This document shows positions 7,873-12,814 of a stretch of 12,814 bases of DNA, piece after piece (position 1 is the first letter of the stretch; each line of letters starts with the position of its first letter). The stretch comes from Planctomycetaceae bacterium. Lineage in GTDB: Bacteria; Planctomycetota; Planctomycetia; Pirellulales; Pirellulaceae. Under the pieces are notes generated by a model. That model searched no databases. It had not been told where the DNA came from and saw nothing but the letters and a program-made list of their open reading frames with translations. The stretch spans positions 1 to 12,814 of the forward strand of contig JABHUV010000248.1 in the NCBI GenBank assembly GCA_018658605.1. Direction: 5' to 3'. Made by a program: the position numbers and the translations under genes.

Positions 7873-9333
7873 TTAGATGCGAATAGTTTTCCAGCCGCCA
7901 TGCAGGAACCTAGAGAAGACCATCACGCTACGAATGAAAATGTCAACAACCATGGCGTACCATGCTCCTCGCACGCCTAGATTCATCCCTTCCACCACGA
8001 TATCGGTAAAGGGAATGTTGATTGTTTCCCAGCACAAGTAATACGCTAATGGAATTCGGATCCCGAGTAAGCCGATAATTGAAAATAGCAGTGGCCATTT
8101 GGTGTCACCCGCACCCCGTAGTGAACCGGTCATGATAATGACGATTGCCAGCGAGGGCATACTAATTGCGACGATTTGTATCAACGGAGCGGCTAATGTG
8201 ACTGCTTCGCGAGTGTTGTCGCCGATGAAAAGTCCGGTTAATGTTTCAGCACCGAAATAAAACGCTGTTCCGGCCCCAATCATCAACGCACCTCCCCAAG
8301 CGCACGCCAGCAAAATACTACGGGTGGCGCGATCCGGTCTGTTAGCGCCAAGGAATTGACCGACGAGGGTGGTAGCAGCGATTGAAAACGCATGCCCAGG
8401 TAAGTAGGCCATCGCTTCGATGCGGATCGCTGTTCCATGAGCAGCAGCCTGGACTGATCCGAGGCTGTTGATGATAGTTAGAAACCACATTTGAAACATA
8501 ACCATACACATCATGTCGATGCCACCAGGCACCCCAATTTTAAGCACACGCGAGAGAACATCCCAATTGGGTTTCATCTTGGAGAGATGTAATTTTAAAT
8601 GGAATCGACCTTTGACAAGGAAGCTGATAATGATGGTACCACCAACCATATAACCGATTGCGGTTCCATAGGCGATACCATCCCAGCCCAATTCTGGAAA
8701 GGGTCCATAACCCGTGACGAGACACAAGCTCAAGATTACATTGACCACATTCACAATAAACATAGTGATGAAGCCGCTCATGATGTCTCCGGCACCGCGC
8801 AGACACGCATTGCCGATCATGTGTAACATGGCAAATGGAATTGCGGGGATGACAATCCGGAAATAGACAATTGCAGCCTGTGTTGCGTCATCCGGTAATT
8901 GCATGATTGCGATTAATGAGTCGGCATATAACCAGACGATTGTTGTAATCACGGTTAGCATCATGAGTGCTAACGAGATGGCTTGGTTTGTCACGAAAGA
9001 GGCATCGCGATATTTCCCTGACCCGAAATAACGTGCGATTAAAGCCGTGGCTCCTATGCCAATGATTCCGAACATACAGGGGATAACCCATAGAATGTAA
9101 GCCGTAAGATTAATGGCGGCTAAGTGCTTCGTATATAAATATTCGGCAGTTAGCCAGTGGTCAGTCCATGTGACTAACAATACAAGAAATTGCTCAATGA
9201 CAACAGGAACCGCTAGCCATAGCATCGGCTTGAAGTTCGTTTCGGAATCGATGATGCGGGATACGGTTGCCAAGAGCGGTATGCTTTGATTTAAGTAAAA
9301 GGAAGGCAGTGTAGAGGGAAGCGATGGGGGCAC
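7873..9333 (-). CDS. MATE family efflux transporter (NorM-like)
   Basis: Inner-membrane multidrug and toxin extrusion transporter, expected to export organic cations or drugs using a Na+ or H+ gradient. The 486-residue protein is close to the family's usual length and holds about 12 hydrophobic segments between residues 37 and 475. The two halves carry matching motifs: RGAGD at 179-183 and 406-410, and ARYFGSGKYRDA (100-111) against GQFLGANRPDRA (325-336), as expected from the internal duplication. AVPVVIEQFLVLLVTWTDHW (41-60) is a typical first helix. The start is GTG at 9331-9333 with no clear ribosome binding site; the first 30 residues are Pro/Ser/Leu-rich and not family-like, so translation may begin further in, for instance at TTG for residue 21. 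A good promoter candidate lies just upstream. Its 3' end faces that of the kinase gene across 11 bp. Substrate cannot be told. Confidence 0.93.
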   Translation of the reverse strand: MPPSLPSTLPSFYLNQSIPLLATVSRIIDSETNFKPMLWLAVPVVIEQFLVLLVTWTDHWLTAEYLYTKHLAAINLTAYILWVIPCMFGIIGIGATALIARYFGSGKYRDASFVTNQAISLALMMLTVITTIVWLYADSLIAIMQLPDDATQAAIVYFRIVIPAIPFAMLHMIGNACLRGAGDIMSGFITMFIVNVVNVILSLCLVTGYGPFPELGWDGIAYGTAIGYMVGGTIIISFLVKGRFHLKLHLSKMKPNWDVLSRVLKIGVPGGIDMMCMVMFQMWFLTIINSLGSVQAAAHGTAIRIEAMAYLPGHAFSIAATTLVGQFLGANRPDRATRSILLACAWGGALMIGAGTAFYFGAETLTGLFIGDNTREAVTLAAPLIQIVAISMPSLAIVIIMTGSLRGAGDTKWPLLFSIIGLLGIRIPLAYYLCWETINIPFTDIVVEGMNLGVRGAWYAMVVDIFIRSVMVFSRFLHGGWKTIRI

Positions 9334-9354
9334 AGAAAATTAGTGTAATTCGTA

Positions 9355-9383
9355 AGTATCCACCTGTTTTAACTATGAGTCAA
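9355..9383 (-). promoter_or_regulatory. Candidate sigma-70-type promoter for MATE gene
   Basis: On the - strand, TTGACT (9378-9383, 5 of 6 to consensus) is followed after exactly 17 bp by GATACT (9355-9360, 4 of 6). Transcription would begin near 9348, giving a leader of about 15 nt to the GTG start. This suggests the exporter is transcribed separately from the DUF1549/DUF1553 gene upstream. Confidence 0.5.
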
Positions 9384-9392
9384 CGACCCACG

Positions 9393-9463
9393 AGCGGCGT
9401 CCGCTTAAGCAAAGTGTAGGCGGCGCGGATGAATTGCAACCATGAACGTGGAATTTAGGTTGC
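9393..9463. repeat. GC-rich hairpin segment in spacer
   Basis: In the 169-bp spacer between the DUF1549/DUF1553 gene and the MATE gene, AGCGG (9393-9397) pairs with CCGCT (9401-9405) over a CGT loop. A palindrome GCTTAAGC follows at 9403-9410, and GCAACC (9436-9441) pairs with GGTTGC (9458-9463). The stretch is richer in G and C than the other spacers. No U-tract follows the hairpin on the - strand, so it is not a standard terminator. It may be an interspersed intergenic element. Confidence 0.35.
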
Positions 9464-9502
9464 TTGCATGCTAAACCAGTTGTGTTATCCACTAAATCGT
9501 TT

Positions 9503-11716
9503 TTAATGATCGAGGATGAACTCATTACTGTTGAGCAGAGCCCACCAGATATCCTGAAAGATTTGTTCAGGAGAGACATCTGGTTTGGTAAAGAGGGCGA
9601 GGATGAGTTTCTTTTCATTGACTGATGGGTAGCGGGCAACAGCGGCAAGGAATAAATGATCAACTTTGTTGTTGATTGGCATCTGACTTTTGACGATTTT
9701 TCCTAGCACAGAAGTGCTAGTAATACTCGTGGCCTGCTTCATCAAATCTCCGTTCATGAGCACCAGTGATTGATGGACGTCCCCATCAAATGAATTGGTC
9801 TCGTCACCTTCGTCTGTTTCCATAGGTTTGGTGAATTGCCCTAACCACGTACGTTGTGCAAGTTGTTGTTGTCCAATCGTAGTGGCTGAACGTTTCTTGC
9901 CACTCAATACTAGTAACGACTGATAGACTTCTTCGGGTTCCAATTGACGCGAATAATAACGGCTGAATAACGGTCGATCGCCGAGTTCAGGGCTGTCGAT
10001 ATCGTTGGAGGTAGAGTATTTACTCGAGCGGGTGAATGGATCGCAGAGAACAATCCATTTCATGAGTGATTTCAAATCATAGTTTGAGGATTCCGTTTGT
10101 TCCGACAGTATTGATAACAACTGTGGGTGAGAAACAGCTAAGTGAGGTCCCATATCATCTACAGATGGAGTAAAACCAAATCCTAGAAAGTGACTCCATA
10201 ATCGATTGACGAGCGTCCGTGCAAGCAATGGTGACTCGCTCGTGAGTTGAGCGAGTTGTTCTCGTAGGATCGTCTGGTCGTTGGTAGACGATTCTGCAGC
10301 GGTATTTACTTCGTTCGGCGGATGTCCAAGGAACGAAGGGAAAACCATTTGAGCAACGCCATTGGGGCGTTCAAAGAAAACACCAACGCGTCCGTCAGCT
10401 ATTTTAATTCCTCCCGAATCCACATTCGTTAAGATAGTTTGTCCGTTTACTTTGGTCGCCTGTATTCCGCTGAGAAAGGCATCGAGTTCCCAGAAATGAT
10501 CTTGGGCGATGTCCGACGTCGGGTGGTGATGGCATTGAGCACATTGCAATTTTTGACCTAAGAAAACACTTGAAATACGGCTCGTCGCCAAAGTGGTGTC
10601 ATTCTTGGTGAGTGAGGCGAGTAGGAAATTTACAGCACCATTAAATTGTTCTGATTCGGCGTTAGCGGCACCTTTGGCTGAAATTAATTCAAAGACCATT
10701 TTGTTATAAGGTTTATTGGCCGCAAAGCTTTCGCGCAGATACTGCTGCAAGCCGCCCCGGTTTGCGTTGTCACCGTCGAGACCACCTTGGCGGCCAATGA
10801 GTGTGTTTGTCCAGAAGGTTGACCAATGTTGTGTAAATTCTGTTTGGTAAATGTCGCCATAAAGCAAAGTATCAACGAGTTGCTGTCGAGCGTCCGCCTG
10901 AACAGATTGATTAGGTTGCTTCGACGCACGATTAAATCGCTCTAGTTCGTCGGTCGTGGGTACTCGTCCAATTAGTCGTAAGTACACGCGCCTCGCCCAT
11001 TCCAGATCAACAGCGACTTCTGAGGGGGCGATGCCATTTTCGTTCCATTTTTTTTCCAGTTCTCGGCGGATGCGGCGTAAAATCACATCTGTTTCGGCAG
11101 GTACCGCAGTATTGGTACTGGTTAATGCTAGAGGGTGTTGCCAAGGTTGATGAATTGGCGGTAGTGAGTCGATTCCATCCGTTTGTGTATTAACGTCGGG
11201 TGGGCCAATTGGTTTAGTTGAATTCGGATCATCCGCTGTGGTGATCTGCAGGTTGTTTGAAGTTTCCTGCTTGGGGGTCTCTGAATCTAGTGAATGACCG
11301 TTGGATTGTTGTCTGCGAGGAATACTTGGATTCTCGACCGTTTGAGTTTGATTGTTGGCAACACCTTGGTTATTTGTAGAGGTATCAGGAGAATTCACTA
11401 CAATGGCGACAAGTGCCAAGGTTATGGCTGTTACAGACAGAGCCATTGATACTGGGACAGCAAATGAGCGACGTCTTGCTCTGTGTCGAGCAACGACCGT
11501 AGATTTTGTAGTTGGTAAGGAGTCAAGCTTATTGACCGGCGTGTGTGGTATTGCTGGCAGCGAACCGTGCAACTGCGAGAGGATTTGCGTGGTGAGATCA
11601 GGAGGCGATTGTCCGCCGATGATTTCTTCGAGCAGCGCATCGATTATCAGTTCATTGGGCGGCGACACATTGTCATTATTGTCGGTTTCCCGAGGCATGT
11701 CGTTTTCTAGGCTCAT
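9503..11716 (-). CDS. Membrane-anchored DUF1549/DUF1553 (PSCyt2/PSD1) protein, putative anti-sigma partner
   Basis: The 737-residue product runs from cytoplasm to envelope. Residues 1-85 are cytoplasmic, with a helical segment ELIIDALLEEIIGGQSPPDL (22-41) and a basic patch RHRARRR (77-83). One membrane span follows (86-107), then a Thr/Asn/Pro-rich linker to about 205. DUF1549 covers about 208-420 and includes ARRVYLRLIGRVPTTDELE (241-259) and CAQCHHHP (392-399), a CxxCH-type motif characteristic of this family. DUF1553 covers about 490-735 with NRLWSHFLGFGFTPSVDDMG (504-523), SHPQLL (529-534), RSSKYS (563-568), LMNGDLM (653-659) and WWALLNSNEF (724-733). Both domains are planctomycete-typical and lack proven biochemistry. 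The ATG at 11714-11716 is chosen because GGAGG (11726-11730) sits 9 nt before it and it begins 1 nt after the sigma factor stop. An upstream in-frame ATG at 11749 lies inside the sigma gene without such a site. The tight coupling suggests the N-terminus holds the sigma factor; that is inference. Confidence 0.87.
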   Translation of the reverse strand: MSLENDMPRETDNNDNVSPPNELIIDALLEEIIGGQSPPDLTTQILSQLHGSLPAIPHTPVNKLDSLPTTKSTVVARHRARRRSFAVPVSMALSVTAITLALVAIVVNSPDTSTNNQGVANNQTQTVENPSIPRRQQSNGHSLDSETPKQETSNNLQITTADDPNSTKPIGPPDVNTQTDGIDSLPPIHQPWQHPLALTSTNTAVPAETDVILRRIRRELEKKWNENGIAPSEVAVDLEWARRVYLRLIGRVPTTDELERFNRASKQPNQSVQADARQQLVDTLLYGDIYQTEFTQHWSTFWTNTLIGRQGGLDGDNANRGGLQQYLRESFAANKPYNKMVFELISAKGAANAESEQFNGAVNFLLASLTKNDTTLATSRISSVFLGQKLQCAQCHHHPTSDIAQDHFWELDAFLSGIQATKVNGQTILTNVDSGGIKIADGRVGVFFERPNGVAQMVFPSFLGHPPNEVNTAAESSTNDQTILREQLAQLTSESPLLARTLVNRLWSHFLGFGFTPSVDDMGPHLAVSHPQLLSILSEQTESSNYDLKSLMKWIVLCDPFTRSSKYSTSNDIDSPELGDRPLFSRYYSRQLEPEEVYQSLLVLSGKKRSATTIGQQQLAQRTWLGQFTKPMETDEGDETNSFDGDVHQSLVLMNGDLMKQATSITSTSVLGKIVKSQMPINNKVDHLFLAAVARYPSVNEKKLILALFTKPDVSPEQIFQDIWWALLNSNEFILDH

Positions 11717-11717
11717 A

Positions 11718-12245
11718 CTAAATGGCCTCCGCCTGAATTTTGTTTTCAACGCATTCGCGAAGTTGTTTTTTGGCTCGTTGCATTAAATTTTTGGCACCGT
11801 GTTCTGTGATTTCTAAGAAATCGGCAATCTTAATTCGAGTTTGTCGTTCTCTGAATCGCATGTCCAATGCATCCCTCGCTCGGTCACTTAACGCTTCGAT
11901 GCAATCTCGCAGCTTGTCTATAGTGTCATCGCCGTTGTCTGCCCCGGCCCATCTATCCCAGACAGCATCGAGTTGGTCAACATTCTCAACTAATACGACT
12001 CGCCCGGATCGTCGCTGCATAGAAATAAATAAGTTATAGGCAACCTTGCGTAAAAATCCTGCTGTAGCAGCGTCGTTGTATTGATCAAAGCCTTTGCGCA
12101 GTATTTTAAGGAATGTTTCTTGTGTGATGTCTTCAGCCAACGAGGCTTCACAACCGAGCACACGTAGGTAACGCCAAATCCCGATCTGATATTTTTCAAT
12201 CAGTTCCGTGGGCGTTAACGGTTTGTGCTGTTCGTTTTCGGTCAT
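11718..12245 (-). CDS. RNA polymerase sigma factor, ECF-like sigma-70 family
   Basis: The 175-residue protein has the size and two-domain plan of an extracytoplasmic-function sigma factor that directs RNA polymerase to a small regulon. Sigma region 2 spans about 12-80, with the core-binding and -10 recognition signature DITQETFLKILRKG (39-52) and FLRKVAYNLFISMQRR (64-79). An acidic linker (88-110) leads to region 4 (about 112-165), where IKIADFLEITEHGAKNLMQR (138-157) forms the helix-turn-helix for the -35 element. No region 1.1 or 3 is present. The ATG start lacks a strong ribosome binding site. The stop codon is 1 nt from the next ATG, so this gene and the membrane DUF1549/DUF1553 gene form an operon. 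Such pairs usually have the second gene's product inhibit the first, often with self-activation of the operon, but no autoregulated promoter could be read in the 170 bp upstream. Confidence 0.92.
   Translation of the reverse strand: MTENEQHKPLTPTELIEKYQIGIWRYLRVLGCEASLAEDITQETFLKILRKGFDQYNDAATAGFLRKVAYNLFISMQRRSGRVVLVENVDQLDAVWDRWAGADNGDDTIDKLRDCIEALSDRARDALDMRFRERQTRIKIADFLEITEHGAKNLMQRAKKQLRECVENKIQAEAI
11726..11730 (-). promoter_or_regulatory. Strong ribosome binding site within sigma gene end
   Basis: GGAGG on the - strand lies inside the last sense codons of the sigma factor gene, 9 nt ahead of the ATG at 11716. It fixes the start of the membrane protein and indicates translational coupling between the two genes. 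Confidence 0.75.
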
Positions 12246-12415
12246 GCCATTGCCGGACAGGTAATCCCAAAGTTCCGTAGATTGCGTTACCGGCGACTAT
12301 ATTAGTAACGCTTGGTTAAACGGTAAAATACTCGTAAATGTCGTCTAAATATCTAAATTGCAAGCAGTTTTTAATTTTAAAAGCTCTTCAACGCTGCTAC
12401 TCCTATATCTAGCCC
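12246..12415 (-). promoter_or_regulatory. Presumed promoter region of sigma operon
   Basis: This AT-rich stretch lies between the DUF1501 terminator and the sigma factor start and must hold the promoter if the terminator works. AT-rich boxes such as TAAAAT and TTGCAA occur, but no -35/-10 pair with proper spacing was found. That is compatible with a promoter read by an alternative sigma factor, possibly the adjacent one; this is inference. Confidence 0.35.
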
Positions 12416-12451
12416 AAAAAAGGACGGTACCAATGCGGTACGCGCCCTTTT
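12416..12451 (-). terminator. Intrinsic terminator of the DUF1501 gene
   Basis: Read on the - strand: AAAAGG-GCG-(C bulge)-GTACC, a 5-nt loop GCATT, then GGTAC-CGT-CCTTTTTT, with one G-U wobble. The stem ends in a run of six U. It lies about 78 nt after the stop of the DUF1501 gene and 170 nt before the sigma factor start, so it should separate these two transcription units. Confidence 0.82.
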
Positions 12452-12528
12452 GTGGTGAATATGTTGGAATCGGAGGGGGATTGGAGAAAACCTTGGATTA
12501 CTTCCGATCCATGTAAAAGGACATCGAT

Positions 12529-12814
12529 TTAGCTAAACAGTTCTTTGATAACTTTACCACTGTTGGCGATCTTCATGGGGCGACCACTCGTACTGGTAAA
12601 TGTCGTCTGCAATGAAATGCCGAGTGCGTTACAAACAGAAGCCATAACATCCTGCGATGAATAAGGATCTGTCTCTACGCGTGTTCCATCAGCAGAAGTC
12701 TTACCTACGGCGATACCACCATTCATCCCTGCTCCACCAACCACGACACTCCAACTACGAGCCCAGTGATCACGACCAGCGTTTCCGTTGATACGAGGAG
12801 TACGGCTGAATTCA
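12529..12814 (-). CDS. DUF1501 family protein, C-terminal end only
   Basis: Ninety-four C-terminal residues are visible and the frame stays open to the right edge, so the 5' part is outside the window. The first residues EFSRTPRINGNAGRDHW, followed by SVVVGGAGMNGG and GKTSADGTRV, match the conserved end of DUF1501 proteins, planctomycete-enriched, sulfatase-like proteins usually exported by the Tat route. Most members have Gly where this one has Ser in EFSRTP. Family members are commonly encoded beside DUF1549/DUF1553 genes. Here the gene lies upstream of the sigma-DUF1549 operon, ends in its own terminator, and is not in the more usual order after a DUF1553 gene. The role of the family is unproven. 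Confidence 0.9.
   Translation of the reverse strand, partial: EFSRTPRINGNAGRDHWARSWSVVVGGAGMNGGIAVGKTSADGTRVETDPYSSQDVMASVCNALGISLQTTFTSTSGRPMKIANSGKVIKELFS

Noticed and set aside
9373..9663. 96-codon open frame on the - strand at the 3' end of the DUF1549/DUF1553 gene
   Set aside because: It overlaps the conserved C-terminal domain in another frame and its Ser-rich translation looks like noise. The part lying in the spacer is recorded as a possible repeat element.
10513..10550. CAQCHHHP read as proof of a c-type cytochrome
   Set aside because: The CxxCH motif is a conserved mark of DUF1549, but haem binding is not shown by the motif alone, so it is reported only as a family feature.
11714..11749. 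Upstream ATG at 11749 as start of the membrane protein (11 extra residues)
   Set aside because: It lies within the sigma gene with no ribosome binding site, while the ATG at 11716 has GGAGG at ideal spacing and sits right after the sigma stop.
11352..11786. 144-codon open frame on the + strand, antisense to the start of the DUF1549/DUF1553 gene
   Set aside because: It is opposite a well-supported gene with recognisable domains, its translation has no family resemblance, and it runs across the junction of two genes.

Overview
The window reads as planctomycete chromosome (class Planctomycetia is my best guess; I do not name a genus). This rests on several families that are typical of, or largely confined to, that phylum: DUF1598, DUF1501, DUF1549/DUF1553 (PSCyt2/PSD1), a kinase with a planctomycete-style N-terminal helical module, and an ECF-like sigma factor coupled to a membrane-anchored DUF1549 protein. 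Base composition looks moderate to slightly AT-rich, and intergenic spacers are clearly AT-rich. I see no tRNA, rRNA, CRISPR array, insertion sequence or prophage gene.

Layout from left to right: (i) 2-1276 (+) is the 3' part of a DUF1598 protein gene. It converges on a glycerate 2-kinase gene (1359-2708, -), with a symmetric UUCG-loop hairpin between them that can stop transcription from both sides. (ii) 2845-5634 (-) encodes a 929-residue exported protein with a TIM-barrel-like middle and a C-terminal carbohydrate-binding-like jelly roll. It lies upstream of the glycerate kinase, and the 136-bp spacer holds a repeat-palindrome-repeat arrangement. (iii) A 297-bp divergent spacer with stacked inverted repeats leads to a small coiled-coil protein gene (about 5938-6210, +) and a Ser/Thr kinase fused to a degenerate receiver domain (6368-7861, +). 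(iv) The kinase gene converges, with only an 11-bp gap, on a MATE-family exporter gene (7873-9333, -). (v) 9503-12245 (-) is a two-gene unit in which a sigma factor gene is followed after 1 nt by a gene for a 737-residue single-pass membrane protein carrying DUF1549 and DUF1553. (vi) The right edge holds the 3' end of a DUF1501 gene (12529-12814, -) closed by its own hairpin terminator.

The sigma factor and membrane DUF1549/DUF1553 protein look like one envelope-signalling unit: a cytoplasmic N-terminus next to the sigma factor, one membrane span, and an outer CxxCH-bearing enzyme-like region. DUF1501 is the usual partner of DUF1549/DUF1553 proteins. The kinase with a receiver-like tail that lacks every phosphotransfer residue is the second point of interest. 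Glycerate kinase, MATE exporter and DUF1598 protein appear to be ordinary neighbours with no evident shared pathway.
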